15,592 nucleotides of DNA. Origin: Irineochytrium annulatum (taxonomy: Eukaryota; Chytridiomycota; Chytridiomycetes; Chytridiales; Chytridiaceae). The notes beneath the pieces are model-generated. The model worked only from the letters and a program-made list of their open reading frames with translations. It was not told the DNA's origin and made no database searches. The position numbers and the translations under genes were made by a program. Of this stretch, positions 1 through 10,410 are shown in pieces. Where the stretch lies: NCBI GenBank assembly GCA_027600665.1, contig JADGJL010000683.1, forward strand, positions 1-15,592, in the 5' to 3' direction. Numbering within the stretch: position 1 is the stretch's first letter; every line of letters begins with the position of its first letter.

Positions 1-74
1 CCCTGATATGCCTCGTTTGGCGTACTTTCGTTTAATGGGAAATTTTAACGTAATGCACATTTTTCCTTGTGAAG

Positions 75-206
75 GTTGAGCACGTTCACTTCCACATCAT
101 CCCGAAGCACGAGGGGGACGGCCTGACGATGGGGTGGAAGTCGCTGCCGACCGATCACGAGAAGTTCGCGGCCGTCGCGAAGGACCTTATTGCGAAGTTG
201 CAATGA
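75..206 (+). CDS. HIT-family (histidine triad) nucleotide hydrolase/transferase, last exon only
   Basis: Only the 3' end of this gene lies in the window. The 44-codon exon begins VEHVHFHIIPKH and ends at a TGA at 204-206. The H-V-H-F-H-I-I series is the catalytic histidine triad (HxHxHxx) of HIT proteins; its second-to-last histidine is the nucleotidyl-accepting residue in that family. The following glycine-rich G-D-G-L-T-M-G-W stretch resembles the HNT1/HINT branch, which hydrolyses adenosine phosphoramidates. Bases 1-74 are intronic: the frame is closed upstream by a TAA at 51-53, there is a branch-point-like TTTAACG near 44-50, and the acceptor AG is at 73-74. The N-terminal half of the domain is outside the window, so the exact subfamily is not certain. 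Confidence 0.85.
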   Translation, partial: VEHVHFHIIPKHEGDGLTMGWKSLPTDHEKFAAVAKDLIAKLQ

Positions 207-1393
207 GACGCTTTAGGTTGAGTTTAATCGGTTTGATTGCTACACGGAATGTATATGTGGGTTTGCGCGGTCCAAAAAAATGAACCTCGGTTGATTTTCT
301 GGTAGCTTTTGGGGGAACATCTTTCAAAGCAAAAAAAGTAAAGAATGTTGGGAATCTAACTGCCTTCCTCAAATTCAGTCTCGCGCTGCTTGCTCGCGAA
401 GAGCCATCGTTGTTGAATTTATGCCGATGATATGGTGATATTGGTATTAATGGCTGTTGCAACAATGTAAACAGTAAATTGGAGATAAGTCCATTGTAAT
501 AATATCCTGTTGTTAAGTTAGCGAGTTATGGAAACGTTGTCCCCATAGCAAGCTTATCTAGGGTTTATGTAAGGAGGTTCCAAAGATCGTCAAGATCGCA
601 AACGCGATTTGGGCAAGGAGAAGGGGGGTTTCCATTGATCGACGCGCCAAGTATGGAAAGACGACGAAAGGGGACCGGAAACACTAGAACAAAGGCTTCA
701 TTTTTATGGGGAAAGGGCGCTGTCAAGATAGGGATTTGATTTTATTTCCTTTGCTCACCTGTACTCCTTTTTTTATCTTTTACCCTTTTGTCTATGGTGC
801 TTTCATCTTCCCTTTTTCCTTTGCCGGTGGTCCGTCTCGATACAGGCCGTTGTTTTTGTGTAGCGTGCGGATGCGTCGCCCTTGTCCTCGTACCCTTCGT
901 TACGCGCTCACCGTGGCGAAATCGGGATAGGATATTATGATAATTAGATGGTAGTTCTGCCGTTGCGAAAGGAGCAGATTGTTGCTGGTGGGCATGGCGT
1001 GCAAGGTAGTCTGGGCCCAGGACCGTGGGCGCGGCCAGCAGGATCGACCGCGAGAGGAGATGGAGGCGAGTTCTAAACAAGCAGGAGTATTGCGGGTGTT
1101 ACGTGCAGCACTTTGCTCCCAGCAACTGTTGCAACGACATCAGAAGGACGACAACTCGGCTGGGACTGGGCGCTCCAACCTGCAGCCCGGACGGATCGCA
1201 GCCCATAGCCCCAGCATACCCGCCGCTGACCGAGATCGCAGCCGTCCCCGACGTTACGGAGCCCAGCACCTTCGAGCATCGGTGTGGAAGCCGAACGTCA
1301 AGTGTCCGACATACTCGCGCGGGCCCTGACCCCGGGTCGTCCGTCCCCCTTCCGTCCCCGGCTCACCATCCGCCACCGGCAACCCGCTCCGTC
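207..1393. other. Intergenic region and probable 5' leader of the downstream gene
   Basis: This holds the 3' flank of the HIT gene and the upstream region of the 1394 gene. I see no conserved protein, tRNA or clear core promoter element. The interval 735-830 is strongly T/C-rich on the plus strand, as is common in fungal promoters. From 1025 onward the plus strand is open in the frame of the downstream gene, so 1025-1393 may be either leader or extra N-terminal coding sequence. Short reading frames on both strands here look fortuitous. Confidence 0.5.
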
Positions 1394-4002
1394 ATGCCGG
1401 CCCTATCGCTGATGCAGCGCATCTCTAAGAAGAGCCATCAGCAGCCCCAGCAGCACCAGCAGCTGGCCACTCCTCCGCCGTCTCCACCGAGGCGTCCCGT
1501 CTCACTACCTCCGTCCGCGACCAACACCTTCCCATCTTCCGTCTCTCCGTCAGCCGTCTCGAGTCCGATCCCGCCCCCGAGACGGCGTCGGCACTCCCAC
1601 AAGCCGTCCGTAAACACGAGCGACCGGATCGCAACCCAAAAACAGCCGACGCCGCCGTCTCCGACCTCTTCAACCACGACATGGGACCCACTGTCGCTGC
1701 TAATGTCGGCGCATATTCCGCCGCCAACCGTTGTGGACCTGATGCCGTCTGAATACGTGGAGAGGACACCAGCAGTCAGTGCATCCGGCGGTGCGCAGCC
1801 GACATCGCCGGATAGTCCAACGTCACCTATTTCAAAGGCTTTGGAAGCATTCATGACGGGTGTCGGATCGGACGGCGGGGTTGGAAGTGTTGCGCCGGCG
1901 ACAGGCGTTGAGGGCGAACGAGCAACGCTGTTACCGTCGCCAACAGCATCAACGTCGAAGACGGTCAAGAGGACGTCGGGACTGAGGAACGTGCAGTACT
2001 TCCATTACGACGAGGAGGAAAGCGACGAAAGCGCCCGGGTGGATACTGTGGACGAAGGAGACAGTGATGAGGACGAGGACGATGATAGTGAGGACGATGA
2101 CGAGAGCAGCAAGAGATCTTCGTACGACTCGAACGAAACCTTGGGCATGTCCTCGCAGCCCCTGAGGCGGAGACGGAAACCGCAGGAGGATCCTGTGCAG
2201 CTCGCTTTCATTACGTGAGTTTTGCCATTCACCGTGTGGAGGAAAAACTCACCCGCTTGTCGTAATTTAGAACCTGCAAAATGAACGCGTCACGGTCGTC
2301 CCCGGTGACCAATTATTCAAGGCTCATCCTTATGCAGAACCTTCTCAGCTCTATTTACGCCAATTGGGCCGGCCTTCTCCCTGCCGCGTCGGGTTCAGCA
2401 CCGGTCGCGCCAATTCGGGACTCATCATCCCGGGCGCAGGTCGACAACGATCAAGCCGATGACGACGACTCCGATTCTGACGACGAGGACGATGGTGCCG
2501 TTGCCGAACCCCTTGTTTTGATCACTTCTGTCGAAGCGTCCGCTGGCGACGTCGCGCCGGTAGCCTCCTCCTCCTATTCGAACCCGACAACACCAACCCT
2601 CAAACCCCTCCGCGTCCTTCAGCTACAATCTGGCCAGTCGTCTAAGCGGCCGCGAAAGTGCCGCTCGATGAGCTCTCTGGAGATTCAGCACCAACACGCG
2701 AACGCTCTCGCCTCGCTCGCGTCGACCGCGGCCGACGAGGAGGACGACATTCCGCTAGGCGAGATCGCATCCCGTCGCGTCACGCCGGGCTCGTCGTCGC
2801 CGGATCAACCCGCCTCGCGACCCACCATCCCCTCCCGCCGGGAATCCCTCAAACCTTTCACTGAGCTCAGTGTGGAGGCATCAGAGGACGAGCCGCCCCG
2901 GCTAACGAGATCATTGTCGGAGCGGACGTTCTCCAGCCCCCCATCGACGGCCGTCGCGGAGTATTACAACCGGGCGAGGCAGCCGCAGCCCGTCAAGCCG
3001 CTCATCGAGTTCGTCGTGGCCCCGGATGCGGCGCAGGCGCCATCCGCCGGGGTTTCGTTGAAGAGGGAGGGGATCGCCGAAAGGACCGAAGTGACGCGGG
3101 TTAAACAGCACTCGAGGAAGAGGAGCAGGGTGGTGGCGAAGGCGGACACGAGGCATGACTACTTCGGGGCGCCAGCGGTGACACCGTCGCCCGCGTCGAC
3201 TGCTACGCGTGAGACGCCGTCGCCGTCTCCGACGACAGTCTCGAAGCGCAAGTCCATGTCGTTTAAAGGCATCCCGACAAAGCTCAAATCCCGACTGTTC
3301 AACCGCAACTCCTCCTCTAGCATGACCACCTCTGCTGGACCGCGCGTTATCGTCCCCCATCCGCAGGCCGCTGTGCAGACCCCGCCAGTTGACAATGAGG
3401 ACTTCACCTGGGCCCGCTCCCACCTCTCCGAGGATTCCGATGCGAGCTCCGATGAGTGCTCGAATGGGTCGGGCGAGAGTGGACGGACGCTGGGCGAGCA
3501 GCTGAGCCCCTTGGAGCCCGTTAGCCCGTTTGATGCGCAGTTGCCGACGGCCGTGACGGTAGTAAAGTCGCCGGTGAAGGTTGAGGCTGCACCGGTGGTG
3601 GCGGCGGCGGCGAAGGAGGGGAAGGAGGACCCGGCGCGCATGCTCCTGCTGGACTTTTTCAGCGTTGACGAGATCCGGGAAATGCGGGGCGTCGTCCGGG
3701 CGTTTGACGAGCGTGCGCCGCCGCGCAACAGCACGCCGCGGTCGCCCGTCTCCGTATCGCCGGTGTTGTCCAACAGCCCACCGAGCGCGGCGGCCGTTGC
3801 GGCTGCCGCGGCGGCGGCGAAGGCGGTTGGTGGCGTGGGGATGGGCAAGCAGGAGGATAGTATGAGGAGGCTGAGGGATCGGCTTGAGGAGAGGATGACG
3901 GGGATAGGGAGGGGTGCAGAGATGGCGCCGTTCTCGCTGGATGATGTGTTTGGGATGGATTGGAGCCTTGAGAAGGGGGAGGCGGGACTTCTGAGAGGTT
4001 GA
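1394..4002 (+). CDS. Large disordered, probably nuclear protein of unknown function
   Basis: I do not recognise this protein. Two exons, 1394-2214 and 2271-4002, join in frame across a 56-nt GTGAGT...TTAG intron, giving 850 residues. The chosen start is MPALSLMQRISKK; the same frame is open to an ATG at 1025 (973 residues), but that extension looks less protein-like. Visible features are a Q-rich patch (about 16-23), Pro/Ser-rich sequence, basic clusters suited to nuclear import (PPRRRRHSHK at 61-70, RRRRKP just before the intron, KQHSRKRSR later), two Asp/Glu/Ser-rich acidic tracts (about 206-239 and 332-349), and a poly-Ala run near the C-terminus. The best candidates for a folded or conserved element are the segment spanning the exon junction (residues about 266-306) and a motif containing DFFSVDEIREM near 733. 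This resembles a fungal transcriptional or signalling regulator only in composition, so that role is inference. Confidence 0.75.
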
Positions 4003-5245
4003 GCGAGATGAGAGAGGGGATGAGCCGTGGAGGGCAGGGCGCGGGTGCCCAGGATCGATTTGTTTTCTATCAGAGAGGGCTGAGGATGTTTTAGTGAGGG
4101 ATTATTTTCTTCCGTTCCAAGTTCTCAATCAATTGTTTTGTGTTCCCCGATGTAGTCGCTGTAGTCAGGCCTTTTTCACGTGAGGAAAGTGCTGTGTTGT
4201 TCGTTCGCTGTATTGCCTGCGTTTTCTCGCTTTGTTACGACGCATTTTTTCAATTGGACCTTATGACTACTTGTGATCCCTTCGTTTTTCACCGGTTTTC
4301 TGTACTATGATCGATTTCAGTAAGTCCTTAATTTCACGAGAAGGTACTTCGTTCTTGTGATGAGCTGCACTTCGGAGGCGTTGTTGGAATTAGACATTTC
4401 CGCAGGGTTGGAATTTATTAAGGGGCTTCTGACTACAGTTCGTCTTGAGAGGAACTTGGCCTAATTCTACTCTTCTCCTTCTCTCGTAATGCTAATGCTT
4501 AAATTTCTTCTTTCCTTTACGTTCCCTTCTGTAAATACTTTCTGCATCGACTCTTGCCTTGTTATGCTAACGTCTTTTTCTAGCCTGTGGGGATTTGAAT
4601 TTGGTATCTATTCGCCACCCCGTTTTTAGCTTCCGTGGTACTTTTTGATATTATTCATGACTCCTTTTTCCACGCTGGAGTTCATATGCTGGATACATAT
4701 CGGCTACATGGATATTTTTATTCTGTTTCTGCTTTTTATACTACAGCCCTTTAGTTTCTTGCTTTTTATTCTACAGTTCTATAGTTTCTCACTTATGTCG
4801 TATAGTGTCTTCGAATTTTTCGGCTTCCGTTTACAATGCCGGCTATCTGGATCTCCGAATAAATCGTATTGAATCAGGTTTTACGACATAAGATCTTCAA
4901 CTTAATATACACATGCTGCTTTTTCTGTTTCGTGTTTTGTTCGATTCCCGCTAGTTCCGTTACATGCACGACCCTACCCGTAGTAAATACACCATACACC
5001 ACAACCCGTCCATCCATCAAACTTCAGGTACTGCACCCAAATAAAGATCAACGATAGAAGTATGAATTAGGAAGGCGAGGAGGAGAGAGGTAATAGGAAG
5101 CATTCAGCTATTTACAACGTTTTCAACCGACATTTCTGCAAGAGTACCCACGAATACCTCACCCCGCCCTTGTTTCCCTGATACGGTCCTCCTACGGGTT
5201 GCCCTCCCAGCTAAAACGTCCGGCGGCATACACGTGAGTTTAACT
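4003..5245. other. Convergent intergenic region (3' flanks)
   Basis: This lies between the 3' end of the 1394 gene and the 3' end of ATG8, which face each other. It is AT/T-rich, in contrast to the GC-rich coding sequence on either side, and carries a 30-bp tandem repeat at 4730-4789. I see no convincing gene. A plus-strand AATAAA lies at 5040-5045 but is more than 1 kb from the nearest plus-strand stop. Confidence 0.6.
4730..4789. repeat. Two-copy 30-bp tandem repeat
   Basis: Copy 1 is 4730-4759 and copy 2 is 4760-4789. Both begin TGCTTTTTAT and end TAGTTTCT. I count 26 identical positions of 30. The copies abut exactly, so this is a local tandem duplication in noncoding sequence. Confidence 0.85.
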
Positions 5246-6132
<887 letters not shown>

Positions 6133-6272
6133 TGTGTTTCGACGGTGGATGAGGATGTGTGCTGGATAGAGCTTGCTGGAGAGATTGATGATTCGCACGA
6201 GACTTTGACTGCAGCTGAGGTGTTGGCAAACGTGGAGCTGTTTGTTGTTTCGTTTAAACTCACCTGAGCAGA

Positions 6273-6297
6273 TGCAGCGCCACAACTGCAGCGCCAC
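6273..6297. promoter_or_regulatory. Paired 11-bp direct repeat overlapping a CACGTG E-box upstream of ATG8
   Basis: The sequence TGCAGCGCCAC occurs at 6273-6283 and again at 6287-6297, with a 14-bp period. The second copy runs into the palindrome CACGTG at 6295-6300, about 160 bp upstream of the ATG8 start codon. CACGTG is the core recognised by fungal bHLH factors of the Cbf1/Pho4 type. A regulatory role is inference, because CACGTG also occurs near 4179 and 5231 where no promoter is expected. Confidence 0.3.
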
Positions 6298-6693
6298 GTG
6301 TTGTTTCCAAAATGTGCTGGCTGAGAGACTGCTGCAAACGCCAGTTTAAAGCTGCCTTTCGCCTTCGTGTCGTGAGCAATGCACCCTTGGCGGGATGTGT
6401 AGGCAGAAAAGACTCGTAGTCAGTCATGTGCTACATCACAATTTCAATTGCGCTGACGAGCAACGCAAGGCCAATGTTATGTGCAATCGAGCGTAGTTGC
6501 ATGCTGTACTCGTCGGCGCGTTTTATGACGAACCGGATTACTATGTATGAGGAGTGCGAGGAGCGTTAGCGAATTCGGAAGTTTGCTGCAAGATGTTTAA
6601 GGAGAAGGCGGGCGAGGCTTACGGACTACATGCGGAGATTGTGACAGGATACATGCGGACGGGGAGTGCTTTCGGCAGTACGGAGTCCTGTGT

Positions 6694-6721
6694 GGGGGGA
6701 ATCAGATGGGGGGAATCAGAT
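6694..6721. repeat. Perfect 14-bp tandem duplication
   Basis: GGGGGGAATCAGAT is present twice, head to tail, at 6694-6707 and 6708-6721 with no mismatches. It lies about 560 bp upstream of the ATG8 start. It could be a simple slippage duplication or a paired binding site. Confidence 0.85.
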
Positions 6722-7084
6722 GTGGGCTGAAGGATATAGAAGAAACATGGGCGGACTGAACGCTGCAGTACGATCAATGACGGAAGTTTCACAAGCAAGT
6801 GGGTTCGCTACAATGGAGAGCATCAGGACTTGCATAATGAGCAATTAGCTGCGCGGGGCGTACTTAAATTTTGTATGAGGAGCCAGCCATAGGCGTCCTC
6901 GGTGGCCTGTAGTGCTCCGACTGAAGCAAAAGTTATAGACGCAGGTGGAAGATTATGCATGATGATATAATTTACGATGATGTAGCATGTCTATGTCTAA
7001 TGGACCCTTCCCGTTTAACCTGTTTTTCAATTAACCAACCCCCATCAGCTCAGCAAGTTAACAACCGCCCCGGCATGCCCGTCG

Positions 7085-9605
7085 TTACATAGACGGATTC
7101 CGATTTGACGTCCTCCTCTCCGAATTCGCGCCATCCATCTTCGTGAGCGGCTTCAGCCCATTCTTCCTCCTAGAGCCCGGGTGCTGGCCGGACCTATCCT
7201 CCAGTCGCTTGACGCGAAGCCGGTAGAGGATCTCGTCGATGCAGAGCTCAATCTGGCAGTGGTTCTTCATGATCGAGACCTCTGTGCGGAGTTGCAGGGG
7301 TACAGGTGAGAGAAGGCGATGGAGGCAGGAAAAGAGTTTGAAGGAGAGGACACATGACGCAAAAAATGTAACCACCAAATTGCAGGGATAAGAAGACAAA
7401 ACAGTGCCAATATACTCACTCGGCCACGTCACCCTCTCACCGATTACCGAAAACATCGCCGCTAGCTCCATTGACGGGTTGGCAATAATATGCGTGTACT
7501 CTCGCACGCCAAAATTCGGGACGATCGTGATGTCGCCGTAGTATTTCTGCACGAGGATGGCTTTTATTCGATACAGCAGGCTGCTCGATAGTCCGAGGTC
7601 TGCCAACTAAGAAAACATCAATATTTCGTTGACCATATAAATAATTGTGACCGACCTGATGAAGTCTGTGAAGCACCTCCGACCGGATCAAATACGAAAA
7701 CCCTCCCAAGAACCTGCTGTAGAGCGTCGGGATCTGGTCCGGCTGCATGAACGGCATAATGTGCGGATTGACTTGACAGACAATAAAGTGGTTGACGTTA
7801 AAAAGTTCCGATATCCGCGCCATAGGAAGATCGCTTAGAAAAAAAATTATTAGCACAAGTTTTTACAGCGATCTCGTACTTTTCGACGGAACCGTCGATC
7901 CAACGGTGACCTGGATGCGTATTCAGAGCGAGTTTCGGGATGGAGGTAAAAGACCTGAAGGGTTCCAAGGGAGGATATTCCCGGATTTGTCCTTAGCCAT
8001 TAACGGCGCCGACCGGTACACGTACGGGATCGCGCACGATGCCGCTCTGAATGCATTCCGATGTTAAAACCAGGCAATCGGACTTTGCCTACGTACACTG
8101 CAGACCAGATAATCTTAGGCTCGTTAGAAAGCATAAATAAAATCCTGGTCACTTGAACATACCACATTCGGCGCCGTCAAGTAATTAAGCAGGCGGGGCA
8201 TCTCAAAGACAGTCGAAGAGCTCACGCCAATGTTGAGGATGCGGCGTGTCCGGTTGAAGGCTTCCTGACATATTATTTTCAGTATCCTTAAACCCACCAG
8301 CGACAAACCTGAAAGGTGACATCGCCGACGTTATCCCGCATCGCCTCAATGAAGACCTCGACGTCAAATAACACACCTACGGTCAGGTTGTTTAAACTCC
8401 AAAACGCACCAAAGGAAAAAAAAAAAAAAAAAAAAAAACAAGAAAGAAAGAGAGAAGAAGCAAACGGACCATGCTTGATAAACCGCATCAGCTTGACAAA
8501 CATGTTCCCCTGCTCATGCCGCCGCTCGTAGAAGTCCTAATGCCCCTGTGCTATCAGCGCGTAATTCAAACCTTAATGAAGGGATTGAAGATTTACCAAG
8601 TTAAGTTCCTTCAAATCAAACATGGTGTGAAGTTCCTCGTCTGTCCGGGTGCATATAATCGAAGCGACGATAGAGCCGACGGAGGACCCGTTAATCACGC
8701 GCGGTAGCAGCTTCGTCTCGTGCAGCGTCTTCAACACCCCGATGTGCGCCAGCCCTGCAAGGAAAGGTACACCCATCAGCAACCGAACGCGAAGAAGTCA
8801 AGCATCTGCCGATCATCTTCCACTTTCAAAAGGCGCGATCTCGTTCATTCCCGCCCCAATGCAAATCTTATGCCCTTACCAAAAGTCGCGCCACCCGAAA
8901 GCAGCAAAGCCGTCCTCCCAAAAGACCGCTGCGTGTTCATAAAGAAGTCGTACTTTGCATCAAAGCTCCAATCGGGCGACTCGGTATCGCAAATGATGTT
9001 GAGCTGCTTCGTAACCTCGTCGATATATTCCTCAATGAGCCTCTTCGTGCCCACATGGCAGTACCCATACAATTTCGGGTTCCCGACCTCCCCCAGATTC
9101 CGGCACAGCGACGTTCTTAGCAAAAAGATCATCGAACTCAGGTTCCCCGATTCCCTCGCCTTCCGAAGCTGCACGAGCCGGTCCTGAAGTAGACCGTAGT
9201 CGTAATCGGGGGACTGAGGGTCCGCCTTCCACTTCTCCTTGCCCTCAATGCGGTCGAGCGCGAGACCTGCCGCGGCCCACTGCTCGTAGTTTGTCGCTAC
9301 CTGTCAGCACCGCACCACGTCATCAGCTCCATCGAAGGCAGCTAATGCAGGTGATCCTACCGTCTGCAGGTGCGTATAGTACGCTTGAGGATCATGCAGC
9401 CTGAGCAGACTGGACGTAAGGCCCCTCCACCACACGTTCGCGACCTGCGGGGTCGGGGTAGAATTAGGACAGCAATGGAAGGGACGCGACTCACATCCTT
9501 CACGATCTCCCACCACTTCGGCTCGTCCGTCGCACGATCCGGGGCCGCGGGCGCCCCGGGCCCAGGCTTCGACGGCGTCTCGGCGTCGTCGGCGCCCTGC
9601 GTCAT
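7085..9605 (-). CDS. Patatin-domain triacylglycerol lipase, Tgl3/4/5-SDP1 family
   Basis: Proteins of this family hydrolyse stored triacylglycerol on lipid droplets. Thirteen exons (9605-9495, 9444-9361, 9300-8880, 8754-8597, 8536-8470, 8376-8309, 8264-8163, 8113-8097, 8046-7955, 7910-7880, 7833-7656, 7606-7420, 7281-7085) join in phase to 570 residues. The patatin core has the oxyanion loop SGGATFG (about 200-206), the nucleophile elbow GSSVGS with Ser230, and the dyad Asp379 in WIDGSVEN. Family motifs flank the core: NYEQWAAAGLALDRIEG before it, then TFQEAFNRTRRILNI, LNYLTAPNVIIWSAVAASCAIP, DLPMARISELFNVNHF and QVNPH, and later GDITIVP and RVTWPK. Two exons are only 17 and 31 nt. The intron at 8596-8537 removes an in-frame TAG. 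The start at 9605 is the first in-frame ATG in the first open exon; the frame runs open to a TAG at 9680-9678, so an upstream coding exon is possible. Family is confident; paralogue and N-terminus are not. Confidence 0.9.
8416..8438. repeat. 23-bp poly(A)/poly(T) tract inside a lipase intron
   Basis: An uninterrupted run of 23 A on the plus strand reads as T in the transcribed direction. It sits within the 93-nt intron 8469-8377, between the donor and the acceptor, where it would act as a very long polypyrimidine tract. A tract of this length is prone to sequencing and replication slippage. Confidence 0.9.
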
Positions 9606-9807
9606 CCTTCGCCAGATCGCGATTACGTTCGTCAAATCAAACGTTATGATCAGTCTCAGGCATCTGACATCTGGCCGCTAACCTTCGACACGCAGTGCCT
9701 GTCGGTCCTCGCGAACCTTTGAACCCGGCCAGGGCTGCGTGTGTGTACAGCACCGAATAGGTGCAAGCACATTCCGCCTGTCGCGGTCTCTGCGTAAGCA
9801 CGTTCTT

Positions 9808-9834
9808 AGGATCTTGTAGCCAAAGCAGTCTGGA
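9808..9834 (-). repeat. Degenerate copy of part of lipase exon 2
   Basis: On the minus strand this reads S-R-L-L-W-L-Q-D-P, against S-S-L-L-R-L-H-D-P encoded at 9388-9414 in the lipase. I count 22 identical bases of 27. The copy continues K-N-V-L-T-Q and soon loses similarity. It may be a relic of a tandem paralogue or an alternative exon. Confidence 0.4.
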
Positions 9835-10316
9835 GCCCGGAGAAAGCTCATGTTATAGCGAGATGGCTACAGCATCACAGATTTTTTGTAACTTCAGTTC
9901 GTTGCTTCTTCGTCGTAATTTTAGGGGGAGTTTTCAGTTCCTTTTTCATCTTCTGTGCAAGAGAAATATACATCTGAGGGCTGCAGTGAGTTGGACGTAG
10001 TCCTGGGATGTTGTTAGGAGGCTGGTCCAGGCTATCGTGCTCGCCGTTTTACAATTTCAACAGAGCAGTGGCCGCCGTAGCCACGGGGATATACCTTCGC
10101 AGGTTCTTTCGTGGTTATTTCCTCTATGCTCCAGGCCAATACCTTCAAGCGCGCCACGCAGAAAGAGGCTGAACGCGGTAGGGGAACAAGGCAGACCTGT
10201 GGCGCGTTTTCGTTGTGCCACAATAGCCAACCCCGAACACCACGGCTAACGAAATACTCACGGATAACCGTTAACCCTTCCTGCTCTGGCTTCCTGACCT
10301 GTTGGGCCTGCTTTTG

Positions 10317-10323
10317 TATAAAA
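10317..10323 (+). promoter_or_regulatory. TATA box of the secreted Cys-rich gene
   Basis: TATAAAA lies 94 bp upstream of the start codon at 10411. It is followed by a C/T-rich leader (about 10333-10410) typical of strongly expressed fungal genes. The match to the consensus is exact; function is inferred from position. Confidence 0.75.
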
Positions 10324-10410
10324 GGCCGCTTCCCGTCCCTATCCTTACCTCACCAACAGCCTCTTCCCTATTCGACTTCTAATCGCCTTCGCGCCTTCAA
10401 CTCCAACAAG

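Larger units (their letters stand above)
6133..7084. other. Intergenic region containing the ATG8 promoter
   Basis: This lies between the ATG8 start and the lipase stop; both genes are on the minus strand, so it should contain the ATG8 promoter and the lipase 3' flank. Two short direct repeats and a CACGTG palindrome (6295-6300) lie here. No open frame in the interval resembles a real protein. Confidence 0.55.
9606..10410. other. Divergent intergenic region between the lipase and the secreted Cys-rich gene
   Basis: This is the upstream region of both the minus-strand lipase and the plus-strand secreted protein. It contains a clear TATA box for the latter (10317-10323). It also contains a stretch at 9808-9834 that resembles a lipase exon. 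A minus-strand frame from an ATG at 9851 to a TAG at 9680-9678 (57 codons) could form an extra lipase exon if spliced from 9717 to 9677, but that intron would be only 39 nt. Confidence 0.5.

Noticed and set aside
2911..3848. Long minus-strand open frames (170 and 229 codons) opposite the large disordered gene
   Set aside because: They are antisense shadows of GC-rich coding sequence with low-complexity translations, and the plus-strand frame is longer and joined by a good intron.
4645..4872. 75-codon hydrophobic reading frame that looks like a small membrane protein
   Set aside because: It is a by-product of T-rich sequence and the 30-bp tandem repeat; it has no coding-like composition and no recognisable motif.
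4938..4955. tRNA B-box-like GTTCGATTCCC
   Set aside because: No paired T-arm, acceptor stem or A-box could be found around it.
7085..7281. Stand-alone small gene at the end of the lipase region
   Set aside because: It is the last lipase exon, continuing TWPKVSIMKNHCQIELCID in phase after a 138-nt intron.
8416..8438. Poly(A) run as a retroposed mRNA tail
   Set aside because: It lies inside a functional intron with no target-site duplication or adjacent cDNA-like sequence.
8537..8539. In-frame TAG suggesting a broken lipase
   Set aside because: A 60-nt intron with good donor and acceptor removes it, and the joined sequence matches the family in phase.
9678..9851. 57-codon minus-strand frame starting MSFLRAPDC as the first lipase exon
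   Set aside because: It would need a 39-nt intron, shorter than any other in the gene, and it overlaps the lipase-like remnant in a different frame; kept only as an alternative.
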